From Strigamia acuminata (taxonomy: Eukaryota > Arthropoda > Chilopoda > Geophilomorpha > Linotaeniidae): a DNA stretch of 60,000 nt. The stretch spans positions 870,001-930,000 of the forward strand of contig OX442322.1 of assembly GCA_949358305.1 (NCBI GenBank). Direction: 5' to 3'. A program made the translations under genes and the position numbers. Positions 43,776-54,001 of the stretch are shown here, piece after piece; position 1 is the first letter of the stretch, and every line of letters starts with the position of its first letter. The notes beneath the pieces are model-generated. The model saw nothing but the letters and a program-made list of their open reading frames with translations. It was not told where the DNA came from and did not search any database.

Positions 43776-46684
43776 ATTGGTCGTTGGCTGCTTCAACAAG
43801 TGGCCCAGGTAGTTGGAAGGAGCCACCCAAACCCGCAGAAGCTGATGCTGCTGTTTTGGCTGGTGCCCTTCCGAAAATGACAAATTTCATTATGTTGTCA
43901 CCACCCGAGTTTTTAGCTTCTAAAGAACCGAAGCTGATAATCGGGTTGCAGGACTGTTGTCGTCGCGATGCGCCCTTCGTTAAGATAGCTTGGGTAAACA
44001 TCGAGTTTATTGCCCTAATGGACAGTGGAGCGCAGACATGTATAATGACTATGCCGCTGTTCAAGAGGCTTTCCAAGGAAATTGGAGTGGAGATGGTTCC
44101 AATGGACGAGACAATCCGGACCGCGTCAAACCAAATTGAACGCGTTGTCGGCTGTGTGCAAATTGCCGTCCAAGCTCCCGTGGCGGTAGTCTGTTTCACT
44201 TGCCTCATTATAGCGCAGGGGTCGCAAGAACTCCTCCTGGGGTTGGACTTCTGTAAGGCCGTTGGTTTATGCGTAGATCACGGCAATAACTATTGGTTTC
44301 TCCTGGGAGATAGGACGCGTCACCCCTTCCTGAATGAAGAGCAGGCTCGAGCATCTGATCCAGTGATCCTTTTCCCTCTAACCAAGGAACAACCCTCGTT
44401 GCCAGAGGGAGTTGTCGTCCGAGGCCCACCTCTGTATAACTTGCCAGGGATGAGAAATCCGCCGGTTAAATTACCGGAAAATCCGGCGCAGCCCATTAGC
44501 CTGGTTGAGCAGGAGATGAAGCCGGACGAGGGCACTTCCCCAGTTAAGAAAGAGGAGTCCGTGGTGACCAAGCCATCGATTGGTGATGCAAATTGCGTTT
44601 TCCTGAGCAAGCGTGAATTCGAGGAAGAGTTGTTTGAGCCTCCGTATACGGACAATCCCCACATTGTAAAGGTTGTTTTGGCTCGGAGGAATCCTGACTT
44701 TCAACAGTGGACATTCATTTGGTCCCCCAGGAAACGTGAAAAGACGCGCAAGAATATTGTGCGGATAACGCGTAAACCTGGAAAACGGACCATGTGTTTG
44801 AGCCAAATGCGTCGGGCGGTTAAATTGCGCAAAGCAAGGGCGAAAGCAATCTCTCAAAGCCCTTCGGTGGCCCCTACAGTTTCTCCTGTTGAGAAGGGCG
44901 GCGCTGACAACGTGGAGGCTCCTTTAGCTTCTCCAACAACGGAAAAGATTGAGAGTTCTCCTAGACAGCATGATATTAATTTTGTGCAATATATCCTGAA
45001 TAGAGATCCGACCAAGCTCACTTGGGTCTACGACCAATTGTGTAATCAATTGGAGCCAAAACGCATAACTCATTTGATGGATGCGTTGAAACCAGTTGCT
45101 CATATTTTTCGTGAGGAACTGGGGCTCTGTAATAATACGCAATTCGAAGTGGATTTGAAGCCCGACTTTAGGCCGATTCATGTTCCGGTACGCCCGGTGA
45201 ATCCGGCAAAAAAGGAAATTATCGACGCCTATATAGACCAGAAAATGTCACAAGGAGTAATAAGACGCTCTAAAAGTGACTGTGCTGTGGCGCCAGTTGT
45301 GGTTCCGAAGAAAGACGGGCGCTGGCGCTGCGCCATGGACTTCAGGCCGATAAACGCCCAAACTTTGCCCAATGTTTATCCGCTCCCTGATATCGACAAC
45401 ATCTTTGCATATCTAGGTGGAGCAAAATGGTTTTCCATAATCGACGGAAGGAAAGCGTTCCATCAAATAGGGGTCTGACCTGGAGATGAACAATATCTTG
45501 AGTTTGTCACCCACAGGGGACTTTATGAATATACGCGTATGCCCTTCGGTCCAATCAACGGGCCCGCTACCCTGCAACGTGCCATGAATCTTACATTGGC
45601 TGAACACCTCTACAAATTCGTCTTTGTCTATATCGACGATATTATTGTCTTTAGTAAGACCTTCGAGGAGCATGTTGTTCACCTGCAAAAGGTGCTCTCG
45701 CTCCTCGACAACGCCGGTTTTACCATGAACGCCGGGAAGACTGAATTATGTAAGAGGAGCCTTGAGGTTCTTGGCCATATCGTTGAAGAGGGAATCATCC
45801 AACCCAACCCGAAAAAGACAGACGCTATCCAAAAATACCCGGTGCCGACCAATCTCAAGGAGCTGCAACGCTTCAAGGGGATGATCGGGTATTACGCGTC
45901 GTTCTTCCCCGGTTTTTCCAAAACCTGCGAGGTATTCCGCCAGCTAATGCGTAAGAATGCGCCTTGGGTGAGGAAGCCCGAACACCAAGCAGCTTTCGAG
46001 TATTTAAAAAACCAGATTTTGTTGTCTACACTTCATAGGAATTTTCCCGACTGGAAAAAACCCTATATTCTCCAAACAGACGCCAGTTATTCGGGGCTTG
46101 GTGCCGTCTTGATGCAAATCAACAATGACGGTGTACGCGTTCCTATTGCCATCGCGTCGAGAGCCCTAAACAAGGCAGAGAAGAATTACATGACCACTGA
46201 AATTGAATGCTTGGCCGCTGTGTGGGCTGTTAAGCGCTTCAGGGCGTATCTCGAGCTGATGGACTTTTACCTCGAGAGTGACCATAAATCCTTGATGTGG
46301 CTTTTCACCCAACGAGAGCCAAAGGGTCGATTGGCGCGCTGGATTCTTTCTGTCGGAATATCGTTTCACGTTCCTACATTGCAGTGAAACAAAGAATCGA
46401 GTTGCTGACGCATTAAGCCGCGCCCCTGTCAACCCGCCAATCGAGTTGGATGATGAGGACTGCCCAGCTTTGGATGACACATGTTATTGTGCGTTTTTTG
46501 AAGGCTACAGGGATTGGCCAGTGCCAAAGATAAAGGAGTTAGAAGATTTAACGCATTTCAAACCATCGAATGCTAAAATTGTTCGAGCTGTTACAATGCG
46601 TCGTCAAAAACGCATTTGCTCGCCAGATTGGCTGGGGCGGCTCTGGGGTCAGTGGATATTTGCCCAATAGACAATGACCCTCCA

Positions 46685-46770
46685 AAGAGGAAGAGGGGAC
46701 GTCCACGGAAGCACCCGATTGCCGGAGGACCGACACGGGAGAAGAGGCCTGTTGGGAGGCCCAACAAGGT
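46685..46770 (+). other. AT-hook-like motifs in D pol
   Basis: The frame reads KRKRGRPRKHP and, 13 residues on, PVGRPNK. The first is a full AT-hook core (RGRP with flanking K/R), the second a weak one. They lie between RNase H and integrase, a place where tethering motifs could guide integration to AT-rich DNA. Function is inferred. Confidence 0.5.
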
Positions 46771-48340
46771 TCCCATAATTTTCGACCACGCCTCCGACTC
46801 CGAAGGCAGCAAAATGTCCCTCTTGAGTGGGGAATTGCCGGGCGACACAGATTCTGACGAGTTCCGGATTCCTGACTTGCCACAGGATTTGTGGCCTGCG
46901 ACACAGACGCGGCGAGAATTGGTCTCTCCAACACCCTCCATTGACCCGGAGTTGTCCCAACACTTTGACTACTCCTCCAACGGCAGTTTTTACTCACTTC
47001 CGGCGGATCACCCGACAATTGAGATACTTCCAATGCAGAAAGCCATTAAAGAAGCCCAAAACGTCGATGAATGGTCAAAAGGACTAATTTTGTATCTCAG
47101 TTCGAAGAGTCTTCCGCCGGATGAAGAAGAGGCTGAAAAGGTCAGAAAACAAGCAATTGACATGGCTTTATATAGAGGCTTACTTTGCAAGTTTTCACCG
47201 CCCAAAATTGGTCAGCGGGCTCCTTCGCGTCGGATATATCTTCCACAGCCGCTACGCTACAAGTATTTCCACTGTCTACATTTTCCGCCAACCTCTGGCC
47301 ACTTAGGCATCGAGAAAACAATGATGCGTTTAAAAACACGCGTGTTTTGGCCGGGGATGAAAAAAGATGTGACGGAATAGATCAAGGTGTGCGAGTCCTG
47401 CCAAAGAGCGAAGGTGGAGCGAAGACTTCCGTACGGCGAGATGGAGACTGCAAAGCCAAGGAGGTTATTTCGAACTATTTACATCGATTATTTCGGAAAG
47501 AAGCTGAAATCGACTGGCGGCCACTGTTACGCGTTTGTCATGGTTCACGCAGCCAGTCGTTGGGTGGATGTTCGTCTAACTGAAAGGGCTGACGTCTCCA
47601 CCACAATCAAACAGCTTAAAAAGTTTACTAATCGTTGGGCTTATCCGAAGACCATCATTAGTGATAACGCCCCCACTTTCCGCTCTGCCAAATTCCAAGC
47701 GCAGTGTGCGGAAATGGGAATGGTCAACAAGTACTTGTCTGAGTACCATCCGCAGGGGAACCTGGCGGAAAGACTGAACCAATCGCTCAAAACATGCATT
47801 CTCTCGTATATTGACGAACACACGCGTTGGGACAGACATATTGGTTCTTTCATTCTGGCCATTAATTCTGCGTACCAGACATCACTCAAATTCTCGCCAT
47901 ACATGATGGTTACGGGACAGGAAGCGCGATTTTCAGGCGACGTGGAGTCGGATACGGACGACGGAGAACCATTACCACCAGACGAGGCTCAATTTCTCCA
48001 TCGTTATTTGCTACGCGTTCGAGGAGAAGCGAAAAAAAACTTGGAGGCCGCCAACTTACGCCACAAGAGGTGGTATGATCGAAAACGGCGCCCACACGCG
48101 TTCAAACCTGGAGATTGGGTCACCGTCAAAAATCGGACTTTGTCATCAGCAGACAAACAGGTAAGTTCGGGCTTCCAACACCAAACCGAGGGCGTTTACC
48201 TGCTGCACCGTCTTCTTGGACCAAACACCGTGCTTCTAATGGACGAAAATGGGAACATTTCACAGCCAATTCACGTGGCGGATCACCGCCACTGGTATCA
48301 GGCCAGAACCGGAAGAGGAAGTTCCCGACGTCGCCAGTGA

Positions 48341-49204
48341 CCCTGAGGACGAGGAGTCTGGACTAGAAATGGACGATTTGTCACCGGAAGACCAGAACGA
48401 CATTTCCGCTCGTGTTGCTGAATTTCAGACAGAAATTCGCTCTATTTGCATCAATTTCGCGAAGGAACGATGTTTACGCGTCAAAACATCGGAAAACACG
48501 GCAGAAGTTGTCTCTTAATTGTGTCAAAGTGTTATTTTTGTTTCTTTATTGTATTTGGAAGTTATTGTTAATTTTTACTTGTTTTATTTGTTAATCTTAA
48601 TTTTCTGTATCTTTTCCGTGTTTTTCTGCGCTAGTCGGGACTCGGGTTCGCTATTTAGAAGAGTTGGTAAGCAATTTTCTCGTGGGGTGGCGCTGAGTGT
48701 TCATTGGTCAGATGATCAATCACGTGTTTTCCACACATGTGCGCGGTCGCCATTTTCCCCCACCTGTTGGACGCGTTTACTTCGTGCAATCTTGGCTGAG
48801 TTTGACAACGCGTAAAATAGCGGATTTGAGTGCTCGAGCGGGGCGGGAAGCATTGGATATTAGTGTATTTGTAACCGTGAGTGTGTTTATTTTTCAATTC
48901 ATGGACAGTTTTGTATTTTTATTCGTGAGTTAGAGTGGCAAACGCCGTCGCTCGCGCCGTGTCGACAAAACTTTGCTTTTTCACGCCTTATTGTTAGAAT
49001 TATCGAGTTATTTGATTGTTTAACTCAATTTGATTTATTTTTACACGTTGTTAGTTTTGTTTCGACATTTATACAGCTCGAGTCGGATATTTTCGTCACT
49101 CTCACTTTTTGAAAACAACATGGCTGAATTTACACTTTGTTGAGGAATTTTGCTGGGGTCACGTGACTGAGTTCTAGCCTCAATCCGGGCTTTGACGTCC
49201 ATCT
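48341..49204 (+). other. T-rich tract after D pol
   Basis: No D LTR and no long frame are seen. Hydrophobic translations such as YLEVIVNFYLFYLLILIF (48550-48610) resemble the ORFs downstream but lack an ATG. A palindromic E-box GTCACGTGAC lies at 49158-49167. Confidence 0.5.
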
Positions 49205-49417
49205 TTGTTGGACTTAAAACATTTTTCTTCGTGTTTGTCTTTCAACATTTTGTTCACGCGTTTGTGCTCATTTTCGTTCAGAATGCCCATACATTTGCAG
49301 AACGCGTACTTTGTGCTCATCACGTTCCTTTTTGTATTCTATTTAGAAGAGTTTTGTTATTACTTAGTTGTTTGCACACTGGACATTTTGATATTTATTT
49401 ATAATTTATTCGTGTAA
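49205..49417 (+). CDS. Small hydrophobic ORF u1
   Basis: 70 codons from ATG 49205, or 44 from the internal ATG 49283, which aligns with the starts of u2 and u3: MPIHLQNAYFVLITFLFVFYLEE, then a second hydrophobic run. At least one membrane helix is predicted by eye. Its TAA shares the A with the ATG of u2 (TAATG, 49415-49419), an arrangement typical of termination-reinitiation. It is one of four related units. A T-rich sequence alone yields hydrophobic translations, so coding status rests on the similarity among units. No known family. Confidence 0.4.
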   Translation: MLDLKHFSSCLSFNILFTRLCSFSFRMPIHLQNAYFVLITFLFVFYLEEFCYYLVVCTLDILIFIYNLFV

Positions 49418-49614
49418 TGCAAATCCTTTTTTTATGCGCATATTTTTGGTTATTTTGTGTTATAACAAACGGAGTTTATTTAGAGTGTTCTAGTGAATCT
49501 TGTATTTGTTTTGGCGTATTTTTCGAGTTGTTAAACCTAGCGTTATACGCGTTCTTCTTATATTTGATTAGATTAATCCGTGCTATGGCATGGTGGATTA
49601 GCTATGAATCTTAG
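49417..49614 (+). CDS. Small hydrophobic ORF u2
   Basis: 65 codons: MQILFLCAYFWLFCVI, then VYLEC and VFFELLNLALYAF, two likely membrane segments and a short polar end (WWISYES). Compared with u3 it shares AY, FC, VYxEC, xFFExxxL and AF at matching spacing, and many shared residues use different synonymous codons (TGT/TGC, TAT/TAC, GAG/GAA, TTT/TTC). That pattern is expected of diverged proteins under selection, not of a DNA-level repeat. Function unknown. Confidence 0.45.
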   Translation: MQILFLCAYFWLFCVITNGVYLECSSESCICFGVFFELLNLALYAFFLYLIRLIRAMAWWISYES

Positions 49615-49634
49615 TGCAGAAACTAATTATTGCC

Positions 49635-49835
49635 ATGCGTATTCATATTCTATTGTGGGCATACTGGATGTTTTGCATTTTAGTTAAAGCTGTGTATTGG
49701 GAGTGCGCGACTGCATTTTACATTAATTTGTATCTTTTCTTTGAAATTATCAAATTGTCAGTCATAGCGTTTGTATTTACCTTCTGGTTTTTGGCGAGCA
49801 TTTTAGAATTTCGTGCTTGTCAACGACCTGAATAG
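49635..49835 (+). CDS. Small hydrophobic ORF u3
   Basis: 66 codons from ATG 49635, 20 nt after the u2 stop: MRIHILLWAYWMFCILV, VYWECATAFY, LFFEIIKLSVIAF, ending in a polar tail (EFRACQRPE). Two membrane segments are likely. It is the closest relative of u2. The frame is open upstream to the u2 stop, but no earlier ATG exists. Function unknown. Confidence 0.45.
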   Translation: MRIHILLWAYWMFCILVKAVYWECATAFYINLYLFFEIIKLSVIAFVFTFWFLASILEFRACQRPE

Positions 49836-49848
49836 CTGTTTTTTGACC

Positions 49849-49990
49849 ATGTTAGTTAATATTGAGGCCTATGCATTTTTTGTTTTGATTATGATCATCT
49901 ACGCGTTGCACACTTATGTAAACTTTCTCATTAGAACGAGCGTGATAATTCTGAGCACAGTGTATTTTTTGTTTGTTCGCCATGTTCATA
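49849..49990 (+). pseudogene. Small hydrophobic ORF u4, truncated
   Basis: ATG 49849, 13 nt after the u3 stop, opens MLVNIEAYAFFVLIMIIYAL and a second hydrophobic run ending YFLFV, as u1 ends YNLFV. At about 49990 the sequence passes into copia B2, so the natural end is lost. Confidence 0.35.
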
Positions 49991-52900
49991 CGCGATGTTC
50001 TTGAACTTATAAACGCAGTTACACCAGTTTACATGTTGGAGACCAAGTTTTAATAAAGTCTCTTCATGTTCAATGCCCCATTCTCTTCCGGACTGGTGCA
50101 ATCCGTAAATTTCTTGTAGCAACTTGCAGACGTAATTTTCCTTGCCGTGATGAACAAATCCTTTGGGTTGTCGCATATAAACTGTCTTGTGCAGTTTCGC
50201 ATATAAGTAGGTGCACTTGACGTCGGCTTGAATATATGCCCAACCGAGCATGCAAACGAGTAGCGTGAACATAAAGCGCACGATTGAAAAGTCCACGACA
50301 GGTGAGAAAGTTTCCTCGTAGGACTCGCCGTAGACTTGTGAAAAGCCCTGCGCCACGAGCCTTGCTTTATACCGCGCAACTTCTCCCTTATCGTCCTGTT
50401 TGACAGTATATATCCACTTGCATCCTATGATTTTTGTGTCGGATGGTGGCGGAACCAACTCCCAAACTTCACGCTCGTGCATTGTGCTGATTTCATCACA
50501 CATAGCTTCATCCCACTGAGTCTTCTGTGGTAATCCTACTACTTCCTCATAACGCGTGGGTATGTGAATATCAAGATGATTTGCTTCTAAGTCGAAAAGA
50601 AAATCATCCGTCGTTAGATTTGATTCTGAAGGTTTCTTTCTTCGTTTGTCGTCAAAAAGATGTTCCGGAACAGGAAGGTTGTGATCCACACAATAAAGTT
50701 TGACTTCCGGTATCGAACGTAACCTTGGCTTATCATATCCTTCTATCGTGTACTCAATGTCTTTTTGTCCAGTTGGCCTCAGTTTCTCCGTCTTTTTCCA
50801 AACAAGTGCAGGTATTGTCGCAACTGGATCCACGAGTGCTTGTCCAGGTTGCGGCAGAACGTTTGGGTGCTTTATTGCTGGCAAGTTATGTTGCAGTCTC
50901 TCCTGTGGTAATCTGAACTTTAACTTGACTTGAGGCAACTCTTCTACTTCTTTCCTTTTAATTGGTTGCGGCGGAGGTAGCGGTGGCCTTACATCTTTGT
51001 CAGAATAATATTGACGCTCGTTGTCGTTATCCAAATTATCATTTAAGTTGTCAATAAACGATGTGTATTTTTCAGGAAGGCCCAGCACGCCTTCAACTCC
51101 GCGCTTGCTTTCAACAAACTTCACGTCACTTGTTTCAATGACTTTGAAAAAGTCTGGCAACCAAATTCTATAGCCCTCTGTGATTCTTGAATATCCGAGC
51201 ATTATTCCATATATTCCTTTGTTGTCAATTTTGCCGTCCCGTATTCTCTTCTGCACGAAGCAGAGACTTCCGAATTTTCTCAAGTGACGCAAAGATGGTT
51301 TCCGACCATAGTAGAGTTCCATCGGCGTCTTCTCCGAGTTGAGCTTTGCGATTCTGTTCCTTAAATAGTTGAACGTGAGAATGGCTTCGCCCCAGAATCG
51401 GTGCTCCAATTGCGCATCATAAATGAGAGCCCGCATCCCATTGGCCAATGTTTGGTTGAGTTTTTCCGAAACTCCGTTTTGGACTGGTGTGTACGCATTT
51501 GTTCTCTCGTGCGCAATCCCTTGTTCCTCGAGATATTGTCCAAATTTGTTGGAGCAAAACTCCATTCCGTTGTCAGTACGAATGGCAAGAATTGACTTTC
51601 CTAATAGTCGCTCAATCCTCTTTGCATGTTTTCGAAATAAATCAAATACTTCGTCTTTTCGCTTCATCAAATAGACGGTAGAGTATCGAGAATAGTCGTC
51701 CGTTATCGTGAGAAAGTACTTATTTCCCGAAAGAGTTTCCGTGCTAAAAGCTTCGCATACATCCATATGAAGTAACTCTAATGGTTGTTTGGATCTAATT
51801 CCTGGTATGGACTTGTGGGAAACTGCCTTTTTCTTTGCCAAATCACAAACGTCGCATTGTGTAATGGGCACGTCCAAAAAAGGTAATCCGACCACGGCCT
51901 CGCGTTTGCTCATGTCCTGAACACTCGGAAAATGAATGTGCCCTAATCGCTCGTGCCACAGTCTAGCCTCTTCTGGATTCGACCTTTTCTTGCTTGTGTT
52001 AGGCGATTCTTCATTCTTCTGCTCGCCCACGTTTGCTTTGTTCGATTCCTTTGCCTTTAACTTGTCCAAATCGGGTTTTTGGTCGCTAATCCTAATGTAA
52101 TACAATCTGTCTCTCTTCACTCCTTCCATTAACTGCCTTTTCCATTGCGGATCGTAAATTTTTACCAAACCCGCCCCGATAGCGACTCTGCATCTTGCTT
52201 CATCGATGCACGGCCCCGACATCAAATTCCTACGTAAATCTGGCGCATAATAGACCTTCTTGAGCGTAATTGGGATTGTGTCGGTCCCAACTAGACACAT
52301 TATGCACACATCACCAACTCCTTGTATTTGGATGAGGGTTTTCTTATCCGCTTGGCTAATCGTACCGGTCATTTCTCTAAAATTGTGGAATTGACGTCTC
52401 TCCTTGCAGAAATGTCCAGTGGCGCCGGTGTCGTAGATCCAGCAATTGCTGGCTGCACTGCATTGCAAAATCTCCTCTTCGCTCAATTCCGTAAGGAATC
52501 CCACGTCCAACATATTCGTGTCAAGTTGCTCGATCGTATTCGTCTTCATGTTGGTGTTTGGTGTCAATTGTAATTGCACAGTGCAATCCTTGGCCCAATG
52601 TCCGGGCTGATTACAATGGAAACATGGCCCCCGTCCCGTTGACCCGGTGCTGTTTCCTCTAAAGTTCGTGTTTCTTCCGCCTCTCCAATTCGATTTTCCC
52701 CCTTTCTGTCCAATGTAATTCGCCTTATTGTTCTGATTACTGTTCTTTTGTTGGGTTTTTGTTAAATTGTCGCCGTTTTTAGCAGTTGTTGAACCCGATC
52801 CAGTGCTAAATGCGTCTATGATCGGTCCTTGCCCTGTATCTCGCCTTTGTTGTGCGAGTCTGCCTTCCTCGGCGACCAATTCAGCTTCCACCTTCTCCAG

Positions 52901-53305
52901 GGTGAAATTAATGTCTTCCCATCTGTAGATACTCTGCACAATAAACTGATATTCATGCGAAAGATATCTGATTAATTGAAAAGCCTGGTACAGATCCTCC
53001 AACTTGTGTTTGACGTCCGCCAATTTCTTTGCTGCGTTTCGTATCTTCGCGGCGAAAACTCCAATTGTCTCCGTCGCTGGATCGTACTTGAGGCTGAAGA
53101 ATTCGTCGAGCAAACGTATTATTCTCGCCCTCAAGACTGGTTCAAAGTTTGTTTTGAGTGTATCCCACGCTTTCTTGGCATCCTCGATTCCACTGAGTAG
53201 CTCGTGGTACTGCTCTTCAATCGAGTAGTAGATGAGACTAAATGCCCGTCCTTTTCGTAATTTATAGTCCGAGCGATCACGCCAGGACGCTCCGGGTGCC
53301 AATGC
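49990..53305 (-). pseudogene. B2 gag-protease-integrase-RT frame, ends deleted
   Basis: A single frame of about 1,100 codons without stops: gag (WRDRSDYKLRKGRAFSLIYYS onward), CCHC CFHCNQPGHWAKDC, protease DTGATGHFC near 52425, pre-integrase WHERLGHIHFPSV, integrase (CDVCDLAKKKA, ITDDYSRYSTVYL, RTDNGMEFC, NGVSEKLNQ), linker and RT (GCKWIYTVKQDD, ADVKCTYLYAKL). The frame also runs upstream into leader (to an ATG at 53452), but that start is an accident of the deletion. Lacking the YVDD box and RNase H it is non-functional, though the uninterrupted frame suggests a younger copy than B1. Confidence 0.92.
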
Positions 53306-53694
53306 CACGTCGCTCCTCGATAATTTCGGTTCACACTTCACGTGTGGTTGACTGGAACAGTCGCCGTCGTATTGGACACGTTTTTCCACCGAAATTTTCG
53401 CAACGTTAATGACACGTATTGCGCCTCGCAATATGGGAACAAATTTCCCCAAAACAAAAAGAGAAAACGTTTAAACAAAATGTTTTACAATTTTTTTCTC
53501 GAACCCTTATTGTTCCTGTGTGGTTTGGTGACTGCTTGCTGCTTCCTTATTTCGAATCTACTGGCACAAACACAGACTGGCTTCTTCTCCCATGGGCGCC
53601 GCCATGTTGGATAAATAGAGATGAGTCGCCTTGGTGACCTCCAAATGGCAGCTGACTTCACAAAGTTGCTCTAGATGTTTTTCATCGTTATTGC
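53306..53694 (-). other. B2 leader, shortened
   Basis: Leader homologous to B0 and B1 but missing the part next to gag. It keeps a YY1/Pho-like site with one change (ATCCAACATGGCGGCGC, 53612-53596). Confidence 0.75.
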
Positions 53695-54001
53695 GGCCCA
53701 TAACCTTGTTAATTTGTGGTGTAAACTTATACATATTGTGTATATAAGCAGTGGTGTGAAAAACACCTTTTGTGAGAAGAAATAAGCGACATCTTTATGT
53801 GTCTGAAGCAGGACAACAAGTGAGTTTTATTATCCAGTCATGTGACCAGAAAGAACATAAACAACGCCCCCTTTGGGCAAAATACATAAGCTGCATGTAA
53901 ACAAACACAGCAGCTAGTCGTGCAAATAATACAGCGCACAAATAAACTAGTACACAAAATATAAAGCGTATCACCGCTTGATGATACGACACAAGAGTAC
54001 A
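53695..54001 (-). repeat. B2 5' LTR and half-tRNA primer site
   Basis: The 295-bp LTR begins TGTACTCTTGT (54001) and ends TTAACA (53707), followed by GGTTATGGGCC (53705-53695). It carries a terminal stem-loop CGTATCA...TGATACG (53967-53988), an E-box-like GTCATGTGAC (53837-53846) and a CTCF-like CCCAAAGGGGGCGT (53877-53864). Confidence 0.85.

Larger units (their letters stand above)
43679..48340 (+). pseudogene. D pol: protease, RT, RNase H, integrase
   Basis: Protease FIALMDSGAQTCIM is near 44010-44050 and RT runs from about 45190, with FVYIDDIIVFS near 45630-45660. RNase H holds LQTDASYSGLGAVLMQ and VADALSRAPV. A basic RKRGRPRKHP segment (46685-46715) comes before integrase, whose zinc domain starts at HFPPTSGHLGI; the catalytic D, D, E are in IYIDYFGK, ISDNAPTF and QGNLAERLNQ. 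TGA at 45476 (CGA context) and TAG at 47378 (CAG context) interrupt it, and frame breaks occur near 46385 and 46620. The late segment (YDRKRRPHAFKPGDWV) is the usual post-integrase module. Confidence 0.87.
40873..48520 (+). mobile_element. Gypsy element D, degenerate
   Basis: Plus-strand Ty3/gypsy element: 5' LTR, tRNA-Phe primer site, gag, -1 frameshift site and pol with protease, RT, RNase H, AT-hook-like segment and integrase. Gag and pol are hit by three C-to-T-type stops and at least three frame breaks. No 3' LTR is recognisable; a T-rich tract follows and is cut at about 49990 by truncated copia B2, so the 3' end was probably lost in that rearrangement. Confidence 0.88.
49990..54001 (-). 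mobile_element. Copia element B2, truncated at 3' end
   Basis: Minus-strand sister of B1 with 5' LTR (54001-53707), primer site, part of the leader and a long open gag-pol. It lacks the gag N-terminus, removed by a deletion near 53305, and everything after the RT motif NWCNCVYKFKNIAY. It ends abruptly in the T-rich tract, so the left edge is a breakpoint and not a transposon end. Confidence 0.9.

Noticed and set aside
48520-49990. 3' LTR of gypsy D in the T-rich tract
   Set aside because: No stretch matching the 5' LTR start (TGTAACATGG) or end (CCATTACA) was found.
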